Part shown: piece by piece, positions 22,832 through 35,086 of the stretch
How positions within the stretch are numbered: position 1 is the stretch's first letter
Layout of the letters: each line of letters begins with the position of its first letter
Source: Terana coerulea
Taxonomy: Eukaryota; Basidiomycota; Agaricomycetes; Polyporales; Phanerochaetaceae
Assembly: GCA_024811115.1 (NCBI GenBank)
Contig: JAKOGH010001191.1
Location: forward strand, 186,001 to 250,000
Direction of reading: 5' to 3'
DNA: 64,000 nt
Notes under the pieces: generated by a model
Told to the model about the DNA's origin: nothing
The model's input: the letters and a program-made list of their open reading frames with translations, nothing else
Database searches by the model: none
Program-made: the position numbers and the translations under genes

Positions 22832-25457
22832 CTAGCCGGCATGTCTGTTGTACGTACCAGGTGGAACGTCAATAAAGTCGTCGTCCATGTACCATGCCCC
22901 TATGAACACAGTAAGTCACGCACCCTGTCGCCGATAACCTGAGCGACTTACGCGTGCCGGTGATCTCAGGCAACTTATCGTTGACAGCCATGCCGTCGCC
23001 CAACCACTGCATCCGGTTATTCCCGCCGCCGAGGTACTCGAAATTGTAGTCTTCCCATCGAGGATGCTGCAATGCCCGCACGTAATGCAGCGTGGATCCT
23101 AAATATTTTCTCAAGTGAGTTAAGGGTGGTAGGGACAAAACGCGTATGCACAAACCTGGCCAAAGGCCTACAACCCGACCCTCCTTCTTTCCACCTTTGT
23201 ACCAAGTGGGGACGTTCTCAACGAAGACAGTCTATCAGAAGCAATCAACCATTATCCGACGACTATTGTAGCGCCTTAGTGCCCGAACCTTGGAGAAGTA
23301 TTCCTGATCGGTATGCGGGTTATTAATTGGCTTTTCACCGGTAGAGCCCATCACATACCTCGAGGTATCGGTCAAAGTCATCGAGGGCCTGCTTCTTGAT
23401 TTCGATGCTCTTGATGCGCTCTCTTTGCAACTTCCGCACCGCCTGAGCGACATATTCCACCGTCTGCTCTACCATGACAATCAGAGGCCCCGTCGCCGTG
23501 AGGGAGTTTGGGCCCACGGCGAAGAACAAGTTTGGGAAGCCATCGGCACAGATTGACAAGTACGTCCTCGGATGAGGATTCCACTTGTCTCCAAGTTCGA
23601 CCCCGCCGCGGCCATAGATAGGAAAGGGTAGTTTGTACGAGGTATCATAACCTGAGAATGGTCACTAATGTGGTTTAGAAAGTTAAAGAACGCCAACTTG
23701 CCAGTGGCACAGATGATGACGTCGAGGTCGATATGGTTCCCGTCTGTAGTCTGAATACCCGTTTCCGTAATGCACTTGATATGCGTGGTAACGAGCTCGA
23801 CCTGGACTCATGTCAGATACCAGATCGCCGCTACAGCCACCCAAACTCACGTCATCTGAACAGAGAGCTTCCAGGTATCCTGGCGCGGGGGTCAGTCGCC
23901 TGCAGGTAACGCTGAAATCCGGTATCACTACGTCAAAATCAACGGTGAACGCTGAGGTCGACAGAATAGGGTACGGCAGAAGACGTACGATACTCCGCAA
24001 TCCAAGGTTTCTTTGCCAGAGCCTTGATCATATGGTCCTGGAAGTATGCCCGAGCTTGCGCCTGCGGTTCGCCTCCCTCGAAGGTAACTTGGTGCATCGA
24101 CTGGAAGCATGTACGAGCCGGTGAGCGACACATGACACTCAACATAATGACGCAACTGCTTACGTTCATGAGGTCTTCTAGAACGCGCCGGAACTGCTTC
24201 TGGCGCTCCGGATCTGGAAAGAGCGTATCTCGTCCTCGGTGAACTTTGCTGGAGGATGGTTGAGAGGTGGGATCCGCGGAAACGGGTAAACGCTCACGGT
24301 TTTCTGTCACTTCACGCCCCAGAAGCTCTCCAAGCTTCGCCTGCGCGAATGGAGGACAAATCCACGTCTTGGAACGGACAAAGTTGTACACCTTTCCCAC
24401 TTTGGACCGAATAGCAGGGACAATCTGGAGCGCGGAGGATCCCTGGAATCGCCAAGATTAGTAACAGACTGAGCCGCGATAGCGCCTCGTACCAGTCCAA
24501 TGACCCCGACTCTCTTATCCTTCCAGCCGTCCAAGTCCTCCTCCCAGGTCGCACCGCCAAGGTTCCAATTGGCACTATGCACAAGCGTTCCCTTGAAATC
24601 CTTCAGGCCTGCGATGTCAGGCCACGACCAGCGACTGAGTATGCCAACACCGGCAAACACCACGTCCGCCGTATCCTCAAATTCTTCAAACTGTCCAGGG
24701 TTGGACTCAACAGGGCGCTTGATGCGAATATTCCATTTGCCCGTGGGCTCGTCGTAACGAGCATATGTGAGCTCATGGCGAAGCTTGATGTAAGGCCCGA
24801 GCTGGTACTTGTCGACCACGGACCGAAGATAGGAAAGGATTTCCGATCCAGGCGAGTAGAGCCCTGACCAGTCCGGCTTTCAGAAGAACGCCAGTGAGAT
24901 AAAGAGACGATTCGATCAAGCGAAGTCCATACTTTCTCCTCGAATGTGTACTGGTACTGCAGCAGGGTCAGTACTATAGCACCTGCAGCCGTGACTGTGC
25001 ACACGTACGCAGTGGGAAGGCACGTCGCATGCAACACCACTAGAGGTACAGTCCAATGACTCAAGTTCCAGTGCGCGCAAGATTGGAACCGGACTTACGG
25101 ATATTTGTTGGTGAACCAGGTGCCTCCAACACCCGCGTTCTTCTCATAGACGACAAGATCGAGGTTTTTGATGCGCTGCCTGGGCCTAATTAGAAAGAGT
25201 GTTAGAACATAAGCAAACAGTTGAGCAGCCGCGACCGACCTCAAGCCGGCCACAATTCCGCTGAAGCCAGCCCCAATGACGACGACCTTCATGGGCCTAT
25301 CCTCATCGATGGCAAATCCGCCCAGCTCGAAGTCGTTGCTGTCGAGGGTAGCAGGCTTGGGTGCCAGTGCCTCGGGCGCCTGTGCATGGACGCTCTTGCC
25401 ATTCGCTGGAGCCTTGTTGGGGGAAAGTCCGAGTGTATCGCGTACTTTATTCAGCAT
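22832..25457 (-). CDS. flavin-containing monooxygenase, Baeyer-Villiger type
   Basis: FAD/NADPH enzyme that would insert oxygen next to a ketone or oxidise a soft nucleophile. After an N-terminal extension (MLNKVRDTLGLSPNK..) comes the FAD Rossmann motif VVVIGAGFSGIVAGLRQR, then VYEKNAGVGGTWFTNKYPG and CDIPSHCYQYTFEEKVW. The Baeyer-Villiger fingerprint FxGxxxHxxxW reads FKGTLVHSANW. The second, NADPH-binding Rossmann stretch begins KRVGVIGL. C-terminal exons give HPRWEDYNFEYLGGGNNRMQ and end FIDVPPGTYNRHAG. At least nine introns, all joined in frame. Its 5' end and upstream region were duplicated (see 31185-31345). Transcribed away from the adjacent GST gene. A role in the nearby polyketide pathway is possible but not shown. 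Confidence 0.87.
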
Positions 25458-27175
25458 CGCAAGCAGGGAAAGCTGTGAAGTGTACTTGGAACGTTCGGAA
25501 TGAGTGCCCTGCTTTATGCACCGAATTTCGCTAAATAGCAGCGCCGTTGCTGAGCAAGCGATCCTGTGGTGAAGCGTTTAGTTTGTACCGCGCTCGTTAC
25601 ACACAGGACATAGCACACAGTACCGTGCGACTAGAGTCCAGCGACCCGGTAGTCAAAGAATATATACGCAACATACTATGCACCCGATGAAATATTATGC
25701 GATGCCTAGTCAAGAGTTTTGACCCCGCCTCTACTGACATGGAAGGTATGCTTACCTGAACATTGTGTTTGACATGCTGGTGAGCCCGACATCTGGCTGG
25801 GTTGAAGGCTGCGCGTCTTTAAGTGCTATCGAACAAGGTGAGTAACTTGGCAGGCCGCGAAATTCATAATAACCACATTCTCACTCACATTATGTCTGAT
25901 AAGCGTACCGAAGCCAAGTAAAGCCCTGTACCATCAGAATCGTAAGCACGAGTGTGACTTCATACGGGCGCTTTGCATTTACCACTATCTGCTATGTCAG
26001 AGATATGACGCAATCTAGCGAGGACGATGGACATACGGAGGATGGAAGGAATCCGGTTTGCTCTTGTGTGACCACCAGTGGCGCAAACTTCTGCCACCCT
26101 TCGTGACTTGTAGCAGTAGCTACCTATATAATAATAGTAAGCCTTGGGGTCTATGAGCACAGCTAACAGAGACAAGTGTATCGCAATCCTACCTGTCAAT
26201 GAGACCTGAAAACGTCGAGGGTGTGTTGTGGTCGGATCACAGGCACGCGCTCATCGAGTCCCATTGCTACTCAGGTTGATCAGCAATGTTAGCAAGACGA
26301 TAATCGACTCAGATGACAGACACGCACCTTCATGCCGTTCTCCATCTCACGGTCCTCACCCCAGCTGCCGTCAATCAGACTGCGATTTCGCCATGGTTCT
26401 GATCCGTAACACAAAGACCGCCCGGGACCGTTCCATGAGCGCATAAAGAAGTGGATTCGAGGGTGCAAGCTTGGCGGCGTGTTTCACTGTGTGGTAATGG
26501 CTGGCGGTTGACGTTGAGACAATTGTCCCTGGCGCCCCATCTAACAGTCAGGACGGACTTCTTCGGAGCTCCCAGGTATACAGCGCGCAGAAGTCTAGTA
26601 GGAGCGTTAGAATAAGCTGGAGAAAAATATGCAAACAAACAATCTAGACGTACCACTTTCAAGCATAGGTCCTGGTTGCATGCAACTGAACAACGCCGGG
26701 GGGAGATGTGGACGGAATGGATGCTGCTAGCCTACTACATGACAAATAAGGCCACATACTGCGGTATAGATGGTGCTGTTCCTTCATACCGGGATAGAAA
26801 CAAATTTGTATGAGTTGGCTGCTAGTAAAGGTGAAGAGATCTGGTCAGTCACAGCAGGTATCGACTCAGCAGGAAAACTCTCACCTCAAGCAGCGCTTCC
26901 AACCCTCCGCACAATCCACCATTCGCCCACTCTTCTAGCTCCTCTTCAGTTATTGTATACGAGCTCCACGCAGTACCCCATGTCAAACGGTGGCAGACTG
27001 TCAGCAGCGGCGAAAGCGCGATGATACACATCTCGGATTGGCAGTCGCAGAGCCACCGGGGCTGGAAGGGCGGACCGTACGCCATATATATAATCGGCAT
27101 GAGAGTGCTTGAGATGCAGAAAAGTCGTACTCCTACCTACCATCAAGCAGCACTTCAGTCGCCCGCCACACATCA
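25458..27175. other. duplicated divergent spacer between FMO and GST
   Basis: No gene recognised. The sequence has a diverged counterpart at about 31350-32760, so what is conserved between the copies may mark promoter elements. The 3' end holds the GST promoter. Confidence 0.5.
27085..27093 (+). promoter_or_regulatory. TATA box of GST copy 1
   Basis: TATATATAA lies about 85 bases before the GST start codon. The second and third GST copies do not keep this exact box. Confidence 0.45.
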
Positions 27176-28077
27176 TGTCGCACGGCAAGCAGTTCACGTT
27201 GTATACCCACAAGCGTGGCCCGAATGGCTGGTACGTGCTGCAATAGTTAACTCTAAGGGCCATTGAGCTGACGATGCACCTCCGCAATGAAGGAAGGTCG
27301 CCATCGTCCTCGAGGAGCTTGGGCTGACGTACGAGTCCATCTATCTTGACTTCCAGAAAGGCGAACACAAAGCGCCCGAGCATACCAAGTACAACCCAAA
27401 CGGCCGCATCCCGACGATCATCGACCACAAGAACAACGACTTCATTCTGTGGTACGTTGGCCTCTCGCCGCATACATCACGTACAACGTCGAATTTTGTA
27501 ACAGGGAGTCTGACGCCATCTTGCTGTACCTCGTCGAAAAGTACGACCCCGAGCACAAGGTGTCCGTGACGGCCGCCGGGGAGAAGTACCAGCAGCTGCA
27601 GTGGTTGTTCTTCCAGTCGTCCGGACAGGGCCCATACTACGGCCAAGCGGCGTGGTTCATCCGTTTGCACAGCGAGCAGCTTCCGAGTGCGCAGGAGAGG
27701 TACCGCAACGAGATCAAGCGGATTTTGGGCGTGCTGGAGGGCGTGCTGTCCAAGCAAGAGTGGCTCGTCGGCGGAAAGCCAACTGTCGCGGATCTGTCCT
27801 TCATCCCGTAAGTCGTGCCTAAACGTTGAACCTCCAACGACTTTGAAAGAGGAACCATGGGGCTTACCTGCACACAGATGGAACGACATCGCTCTCCCAG
27901 CCTTCGTCACCTTCGACTTCGCCACTGAGTTCCCTGCCACTGCCGCGTGAGTGACCCCACTTCGCCGTGTTGCGATTATAGCTAACAAGAAACGGCCATG
28001 CGCTCAGATGGCACAATAAGCTTCACGAGAGAGATTCGGTGAAGAAGATTCTTGAAATCAAGGCCTCTGTAGCATAA
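27176..28077 (+). CDS. glutathione S-transferase, Ure2p-like, copy 1
   Basis: Cytosolic GST of about 218 residues that would conjugate glutathione to electrophiles or serve in secondary metabolism. The thioredoxin-fold N-terminal domain reads MSHGKQFTLYTHKRGPNGWK, then VAIVLEELGLTYESIYLDFQ, KGEHKAPEHTKYNPNGRIPT and IIDHKNND..WESDAILLYL (the glutathione-binding ESDAI turn). The helical C-terminal domain contains YQQLQWLFFQSSGQGPYYGQ and GGKPTVADLSFIPW. Five exons, all joined in frame, ending KILEIKASVA. This is the intact, probably ancestral member of three GST copies in the window (others at 32761 and 50985) and the only one next to the complete flavin monooxygenase. Confidence 0.92.
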
Positions 28078-29537
28078 ATACCCGAGAATTACATTTATAG
28101 TCATATCAAATATCCTGCACTTACATGCTAGTCCATTGCCAATGCGCAGGTTATAAAAGTACAGACACATACGCATGTGGTCTTTGGATGTATTTGCGAG
28201 CCAGGGTATACAGGAGTGATTGTGAACAGGAACGGTGGTGCTACCAGCGTCGCTGCGGAGACCTCGGATTGGTCCATTGGTGGCGGCCGGTTACATAATG
28301 CTTGCTGGTGAACCATGCATAGAGGCTGCACAATCCCCCCCGCCCTGCATTGTACCGAGTTCACGGTAGAGTGGATCGAAGATTGTGGTCGGAGGAAGGG
28401 AGTGGTTCATCTCACGCTGTAATTGAAGCGCCAAGCTTCCGGAGGGCGCACGTGGAGGACGGATCAGCTCGAGTTGCCGATGAGCCAATAGACAATATTT
28501 ACAGCGAGCGTCTCAAAAGTTAGGACAGACCTGCGCTCCAACTCTGACTGATGGGACGGGAACGGGCCAGCACCGCGATTGGCTGTGAGATGGTGAACTG
28601 GGTGGAGCAGGTGCGGTGCCTCTGTAGGTTGATGCTCCAACTCAAGTCTAACTTTTCGTAGGCGCCGGCTGTAAATATTGTCTAATGAGATTATTCTGCT
28701 GTTGAGCCTTTCGTAGCGGTTCGTCCGAGCCTTTGCTCCACTCCATCTAACTTACAAGGACATTCACTCTACGAAGCTATGTCGCATTCGAGATGTGTCA
28801 TTATAACTGCTTAACCATCGGCAAAGCGTCATTCTATTTTATGTCGGCGAAGGTTTCCATGGTGTACTCTCTTGGCGCACGCTGCTTAGTTGCTGGCCGT
28901 CGGAAAGCAGGGGCGAGTCAATGGAAAAGCCATTGCGCTGCGTAAGTTAACGTCGACGCGCGCGCTTGAATCAGGCTGAGGATGGAAGGCAAAGGCCCCC
29001 GAGATGCCCGGGAGGCGGTGTGATGTTCCCACATTTTGCTGCGCCCAACTGCCACAACCCAACCAACTCGCCACCGCCACAAACCTTTCTTATACCCTTA
29101 AGTCTGGAAGCTCGGGTGGCAGCCGTAACTATTTTTTCCATTGATAGGTATGTTCATATCTCAGAACCCAGACATTGTATCGGTCCATCTGAGATCGGCG
29201 AATGCTCATCAAACGCTTCAGCACGATACACTCTCCAAGACGACGCTTTCGCGGGAGCGTCAACAAATTGACTCCATGGCAGAACACGATCTTTCCGCAG
29301 CGCTTATGTCCTCCGCCAATGGAAAGCGAACCGTAGCAAGTGAGTGGCCAACTGTTGCTTTCCGGAAGAGATGGGACGATTGGAACCGATACGTGGAGCA
29401 CTGTCATGCCAACAAAACTACAAGTATGTTTTCAACAAACGCGTTCTTGCGCATAGTCGCCGAAATCTAAACTGCGGGCCTTAGCAAACTATAGAGGGGA
29501 CGTTTGTTTTCATCCCTGGGAATCAGTACTCGAGGCA
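28078..29537. other. intergenic spacer carrying a MITE
   Basis: Apart from the small inverted-repeat element listed separately, nothing recognisable. A frame at 29276-29470 (MAEHDLSAALMSS..) may be part of an upstream exon of the F-box-like gene, but no domain is seen in it. Confidence 0.5.
28491..28682. mobile_element. 192-bp MITE with TA target-site duplication
   Basis: Terminal inverted repeats begin with a perfect GACAATATTTACAGC at the left (28491-28505) and its complement at the right end (28668-28682); imperfect pairing continues inward to AAAAGTTAG / CTAACTTTT. The element is flanked on both sides by TA (28489-28490, 28683-28684), the duplication left by Tc1/mariner-type transposases. 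There is no coding capacity inside. No second copy is seen in the window. Confidence 0.75.
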
Positions 29538-30851
29538 ATGTCATCCTCTATGACCACCGCAGTATGGGCAAGACTGCCAAGAGAGATAGAGAGATATGTT
29601 GTTGAGTACATTGCCATGACTGCGTGGTATGTTGCACTCTCTTACTCGATTCTGTACATCTGCTTACGCTGAGCCTCAAGGTATGGCGTATCACATCTGC
29701 AGAACGTCTCCCTTGTCTGCCATGCGTGGAGCTACGTCTTCCGCCCACAGCTATTCCGGCAGCTCACACTAAGATCTATCGAGGATGTGCTATATCTCCA
29801 GAACATTGTCGACTCGGAAATGTCCAAATACCTCGCTCAACACATCCGCCACCTCGTCTTGACTCATGGCTGGAACTACGCGACCTCTCGATCTTCGCTC
29901 ATTCTTCGACGATTACTACAGGAGCTTCCCAACCTGATTAGCCTTCTGCGGAAAGCTTCTCTTCCATCAGCACAACCCGCTGTCACACTCTTCAATTCGA
30001 TATTACAAGTCGCTTTCAAGGACTTGACGCGGATGGCGGTGCTTACCTTGTCGTACACTCGGTTTCCATCGCTAGGGTTTCTTCTGCGCTCTGTTGGGGC
30101 TCTTCCCGACCTAAAGCACTTGGTGATGGAACACATCTCCTGGAACGATAGCAATCAAGCAGAGTCAGAGTCACGACTCGTCGGTGGCACCTCCACTTTC
30201 TCAAGGCTACAGTCACTCGAAGTAATCGGCTGCACTGGCTACTCTACGCTCAGCTGGATGTTTGCCATTGCAAGCATGCATCACAGCTGTCGCTGGCGAT
30301 ATACGGAGGACTCCCCGTACCTCCAGATCTACTTGCCATTGTCAAATTGTGCAGGTTATTTTCCCATCAAGGGAATCAAATGAAGATATCGCAACTACAG
30401 GAGTTCACAACCCACGGTGAGAATCTGTGTTGCGTTGAAACCTTTGGAGCAAATTCTGAAGCAGTCTGTAGACCAGTATGCCTTTGCTGTAACCCACACT
30501 CAGCATACTGGGTCAGATTTGTGCAAAACTATTCTTGTTACAAGGGCATATTACGGCCAGGAGGAGGAAGGTTCCATCGATGGCAAGCGGCGCTGGGCAT
30601 TGCACCAGCTGGTCATTCGGCCGAAAACACATTTCAAGCAAGATATCGACTATGGTACGGTTCAAGCTGTCTTAATTTCTCTCCTGCATCTGGACACTGT
30701 GAACTTTGTGTTTAGCAATGACACAGCGGAGGAGAGCTTTGTTCATATCTCCGAGAAGCTCCAGTATGACTTGTCTGGTGTGCCATTGGTAGTCCGCCGC
30801 AGCACTGATAACCTGAGCGATGCTGAGCTTCTCAGAGAGCTTGGGAACTGA
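29538..30851 (+). CDS. F-box/LRR-like protein, 3' structure uncertain
   Basis: The N-terminus MSSSMTTAVWARLPREIERY, followed after a 51-base intron by YGVSHLQNVSLVCHAWSYVF and RPQLFRQLTLRSI, is the Agaricomycete F-box pattern (a leucine-rich start, then LVCHAW, then FRPQLFR). Such proteins link substrates to SCF ubiquitin ligases. The middle holds irregular leucine-rich segments (LRSVGALPDLKHLVMEHISW, SRLQSLEVIGC). A last frame ends RRSTDNLSDAELLRELGN. Between about 30355 and 30465 two possible 46-48 base introns can be drawn, but neither joins the last exon cleanly, so the C-terminal part is tentative. It lies between the two copies of the FMO-GST duplication. Confidence 0.6.
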
Positions 30852-31184
30852 TTCAGAAGCGGTATGTTAGAGCACTGTAGCATCGCATTACGTGGCTTAA
30901 TATTGGGGATTCTTATTCATATACTTACATTGTGTTGCAATGCATAGTCTTCCAGGCCTTACAGCACGAATTGCACCATTACACTCATAGTACACGTTGA
31001 ACAAATGTACGTCTAAGAGTGTAGTTACGACCTCGTCCTCTTCATGCTGCTTGCTGTCGTGCCAAACGTTAGACAATAGGGGTGATGTGGCTGGTATCTG
31101 CTAACACAACGGCGATGTCGATGATTCGCGGCGTACGTTGCCGCGGCGACTGAGCTCAAGCTATCCAAAATTTTGCTGTAGCTG

Positions 31185-31345
31185 CCCCCGGCCCCAAACG
31201 CCAATGAACTTCACGGGCCTATCCTCTTCATCGATCGATGTAAAAACCACGCAGCCAAAAGTTGTTGCCGTTTAAGGAATCAGGATTCAGGAAGCTGTAG
31301 AGGAGGAGCCTCAGGTACCTGCGTACTGACGCTCTCAGGCTGTCT
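31185..31345 (-). pseudogene. remnant of the flavin monooxygenase 5' end
   Basis: The stretch around 31185-31345 is related to the first exon of the monooxygenase at about 25265-25420: GCCCCAA..., CGGGCCTATCCTC, and the ...GACGCTCT... segment lie in the same order and strand sense. The frame is not kept and no downstream exons exist. It is the far end of the duplicated block that carries GST copy 2. Confidence 0.65.
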
Positions 31346-32760
31346 CTCCGTATTAGTCAAGTCACGACATCTCGCTCCGCTGAAACCTAGACGTTGCCTA
31401 ACGTCTCCGATATGCCATCGTACAGAGGCCATGTGATTTATGAAAAGCCACCAAGAGGAGTCTCGAACTGTAAATAATGTAAGCATGGAACTGAAGCCAG
31501 ACCGAGGCGTCGCACTCATCAATATGCGAGAGGGGCGATGCGGTGCATAGGGTCAAGGGTGAGATTAACACGTAAGAATGCGCTAAGTGAAGAAGTCAAG
31601 TTACCAGTCCGTAGGGTTGTCACAGCGTACTGCTTCGAATGTCGTCGACGGCCGTGTTAGCGCCAAGTTTTCGAGTAAGCGGTCGCTGGATTACCGTGCG
31701 GCTTACTCTCGTGTGATCACCAGCGGCGCTTTCAACATGCTTCGGAGACACCTCGCGGGAAACAACAGCTAAACATATCATTTTGTCATGAAATGTGTAG
31801 CTTACGGGTAGAATTAACAGGGACAGACGTACCACAATTTTACTTACAGCCGCCACGCCACGTTGATATTGGCTATCGGACCACAGGCTGTGCCCACCGA
31901 GCATTTTTGCTGCTCAGGCCAATCAGCAATGGTTGCAAGACCACGGTTCGAGTCACACACGAACCTTTATGCCTTTCTTCCTCTCACCCTGGCCGTCGCA
32001 AATTAGACTGCGGACTTGCTGCAGCTTCGATCATTACACGATAGCTGTCCTAGCCCGTGTTATGAGCGCACAAAGGATTGAGTCCAAGGGCACAAAGTTT
32101 GCAGCATGCTCTGTCGTGGGGGTATGGCTGGCGGATGACGTCGATACTTGATTGTTTCTGGCGCCGAGTTTGACAGCCACGGCGGACTATTCCAAGAGAA
32201 AACTAGGCTCAGTTCGCGCGAGCAGTCTAGCAGAGCATGAGGATAAGCGAGAACTGCGAATGAGCAACATCCAGACATACATTTCGCAAATGTTGCCTCT
32301 GGTGGCGGACGCCACAATTGCATGTTATACAAGACCAAACACTACAGCATGGTGATCGCAGTTGCATCGTACCAGGTGGAGGGAAGGAACGTGTAGATCA
32401 CGTACCAGCGAAGTGGAAGAAGCCCATTCAAATCGCAACAGGTGTCATGATTGGCGTTGGGAAAAGATGATGCGAGCTGGAAGCTTTTGACCGCAGGCAG
32501 CACTTCCAGTCCTGCGCACATTCCGCCATTCGCCGGCCCTCCATACCGCCCTTCTCAGGAATGATGTATGAACCAGCGCAGCACCTCGGCCCATGCTGAC
32601 CAATGACAGCCTGTCAGCGGCCAAACCGTGGACCACACGCATCTCAGATTGACAGCCGTCGAGTCACTAAACAGAGCGTACATAAATGGAAGTTTTGCAA
32701 GGTAGAAAGCCAGTACTCACTCATATCTTTCAGCGAACGCTTCCAAATATTCAGCCTGAT
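31346..32760. other. duplicated GST upstream region, copy 2
   Basis: Diverged counterpart of 25458-27175 and, from about 32130 on, of the inverted arm ending at 52535. No gene recognised. It holds the promoter of GST copy 2. Confidence 0.5.
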
Positions 32761-33653
32761 ATGTCGCACGGCAAACAGTTCACGTTTTTCACCCACAAGG
32801 GCGGCCCAAACGGCTGGTATGTGTTGCGCCAGCTGGGTCCGCACATTGTTCGTCTGACATACGCCTCGAACCCCGCAGGAAGGTCGCCGTTGTCCTCGAG
32901 GAGCTGGGCTTGACGTACGAATCCATATACCTCGACTTCCAAAAGGGCGAGCACAAAGCGTCAGAGCACATCAAGTACAACCCGAACGGCCGCATCCCAA
33001 CAATCATCGACCACAAGAACAACGACTTTGTCATATGGTATGTTAGAATTTTGCCCCACATATGATAAATAACGACAAACCTTGTACCAGGGAGTCTGAC
33101 GCCATCCTGCTGTACCTCGTCGAGAAGTATGACCCGGAGAACAAGATTTCTGTGGCGGGCGCCGACGAGAAGTATCAGCAGTTGCAGTGGTTGTTCTTCC
33201 AGGCGTCCGGACAGGGACCGTACTGGGGCCAGGCGTCGTGGTTCATCCGTTACCACAGCGAGCAGCTCCCGAGCGCACAGGAGAGGTACCGCAACGAGAT
33301 CAAGCGGGTCCTGGGCGTCCTTGAGAGCGTGCTGTCCAAGCAGGACTGGCTCGTTGGCGGGAAGCCTACCATTGCGGACCTCGCCTTCTTTCCGTACGTC
33401 GCGTCCAGGTTTCGAAAGCTTACGGGAAGGGTACTGACTTGTCTTCAGATGGAACGTCTCTCTCCGTTCTTGGATCCCGGATTTTGACTTTGCCGCCGAG
33501 TTCCCTGCCACCGCCGCGTAAGTGCCCTTCAGACCTCTCCAAGTCGCTTTGCCCATGAACCATTTCCGCATGCACACCAACAGGTGGCACGAGAAGCTGC
33601 GTGGAAGGGATTCGATCAAGAGAATTAACGAGATCAGAACCACTTTGGTGTGA
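32761..33653 (+). CDS. glutathione S-transferase, Ure2p-like, copy 2
   Basis: Same fold and family as the GST at 27176: MSHGKQFTFFTHKGGPNGWK, then VAVVLEELGLTYESIYLDFQ, KYNPNGRIPTIIDHKNND, WESDAILLYLVEKYDPENK, and GPYWGQASWFIRYHSEQLPS, ending RINEIRTTLV. Five exons, all in frame, with introns at the same positions as copy 1. It differs from copy 1 mainly in the loop after VEKYDPE (NKISVAGADEKYQQ) and near the C-terminus, and is closest to copy 3 on the opposite arm. It appears functional. Confidence 0.92.
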
Positions 33654-34455
33654 GGTGGATTGTATAATCAAAACGAAGTGAATTTTCCATGTAGTACAAC
33701 ATGCGGCTGTAAATACTAGGTTAGAAACATAAGACGACAAGATATAGATATAACAACGAACTCACAACTTAGCTACACTGCGATGCGTTCGACAGCGAAC
33801 ATGGGAGACTCGATTCAAACTGCAAGAGCACTACACGCGCGCCTACCGCCACAAAGCACCTCGTTCCCACGCACCCACCGTGAATCACCTGCCCTAAACG
33901 CTACGCCATAAAATTTGCCTCCCGTCCTTCGCTGTTTCCTCAGAACATACTCAGCTAGGATCTATTTTATAGTTTCTAACTCGAGTCTCGCATGTTTACA
34001 CATGCCACATCCTTCAAGTCCAGTCGGTGACATCCGCGCTCGCCCGTCATACCGAGAACATGACCCGCGCCCTTTGGTCGCGGGTCTCGAGGACGTTTGG
34101 CGGACCACCCGTGCGTGCCGGTTTCGGTACCACAGGAGGTTCGCCAGCGGGCCGAGCGTCAGTCTGATGGATTACCTTCAGGATGTGGCCTCTGTGTTGT
34201 AGAGTACGCCCTGTATATTGCCTCGAACCAATCGAAAACTTTCACTGCTTAACTTCTGTGCTTGCTCGAGTGCCTCAACTGAGCTGTTCTCTGGTTCTCA
34301 AGGACTTGGGAGTGGTCTGTCAATGGTATGTCATTGAATGATTCTCATGCTAAGATTCACCTTTTAACCGTGTTCAATATTTGCAAAGGTATAGCCCGTT
34401 TCTTACATCAATACACATTTCTACATCTCATTCATTTTCAAGGAAGTTGGATGGC
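33654..34455. other. mirrored spacer of the left arm
   Basis: Gene-free; near-identical in reverse complement to 50137-50984. Carries the 3' ends of GST copy 2 and of the dead monooxygenase fragment, which converge here. Confidence 0.6.
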
Positions 34456-34995
34456 CTATATCAAGAACCTCCCGAAATACTTGTCCAGCAAGGCAACGTC
34501 CTCAGGGACCAATGTGATGCCCGTCCACAAATCTGGCCGGACAACAACCACAGCACCCTTGGCATGGTCCGCGCCGTCCACGCTGTGAGCATCCCGCCCG
34601 GGAAGCTGGTCGTCACACGCCACCGTCGCCATCTCCGCCAACGCCCGCAGCTGTGTCGCCTCCTTGCCCGCCCCAGCCAACACCTCCTCGAAGTCGAGCG
34701 GGAGCAGACTTGTCACGAGCATGAGCTGGAAGAGCTTCTCCTTCCTGTACCGCGCGAAGAACGACTCGGGCGACTGCAGGTGCGTCGCGAGCGCGAGGAG
34801 CCCTGGAGGTCCGACGTGAAGACGACGACGTTGAACCGGTTCCCGCCGCCGAAGAGGTCGCACAGGTACCCCACCCGGCTTTGGTCGAACATCACGCGCG
34901 GGTTCGGCGTGCGCACGCCCTAGCGGACGGCCGTCGCGCGGTCCGGCGCGCGCTCGCTCAGCTGCAGGGGGGCCTGCGAGGGTGCTTGGCATCGT
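34456..34995 (-). pseudogene. 3' fragment of the FAD monooxygenase
   Basis: Encodes the C-terminal part of the enzyme at 47554-50136: LQSPESFFARYRKEKLFQL, LVTSLLPLDFEEVLAGAGKE and VALLDKYFGRFLI. The catalytic FAD domain is absent. In the part matching AVRWGVRAPNPRVMF the Trp codon TGG has become TAG (+ strand CTA at 34920-34922), and the upstream frame is shifted. This is a dead copy produced by the inverted duplication. Confidence 0.85.
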
Positions 34996-35086
34996 GAGGT
35001 GAGCTATTTGTGACCTCACTACATAATGGTGTATTAATCATGGGTTGCACCCTGTTAAGACGACTACCGTAGCCAAGGGCCATTAT

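Larger units (their letters stand above)
25270..28077. repeat. direct segmental duplication, copy 1 (FMO 5' end to GST)
   Basis: This block is related to 31185-33653: the 5' coding end of the flavin monooxygenase, the ~1.7 kb intergenic region and the GST gene occur in the same order in both. Shared stretches include CGGGCCTATCCTC-like sequence in the monooxygenase end, the GATCAGCAATG/AATCAGCAATG segment near 26280 and 31922, TGGCGCC near 26530 and 32160, and the whole GST. Divergence of the spacer is substantial, so the event is not recent. Confidence 0.7.
32130..34995 (+). repeat. inverted segmental duplication, left arm
   Basis: The reverse complement of 49585-52535: GST upstream region, complete GST gene, ~0.8 kb spacer and the 3' end of the FAD monooxygenase all recur in mirrored order. 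The spacer between GST and monooxygenase (33654-34455 versus 50137-50984) is nearly identical over hundreds of bases, for example AACATGCGGCTGTAAATACT. The GST upstream part is more diverged. Boundaries are approximate. Confidence 0.85.

Noticed and set aside
33710..33730. GGCTGTAAATACTAGG resembling the MITE end
   Set aside because: Only about 12 matching bases, no partner terminal repeat and no TA-flanked structure.
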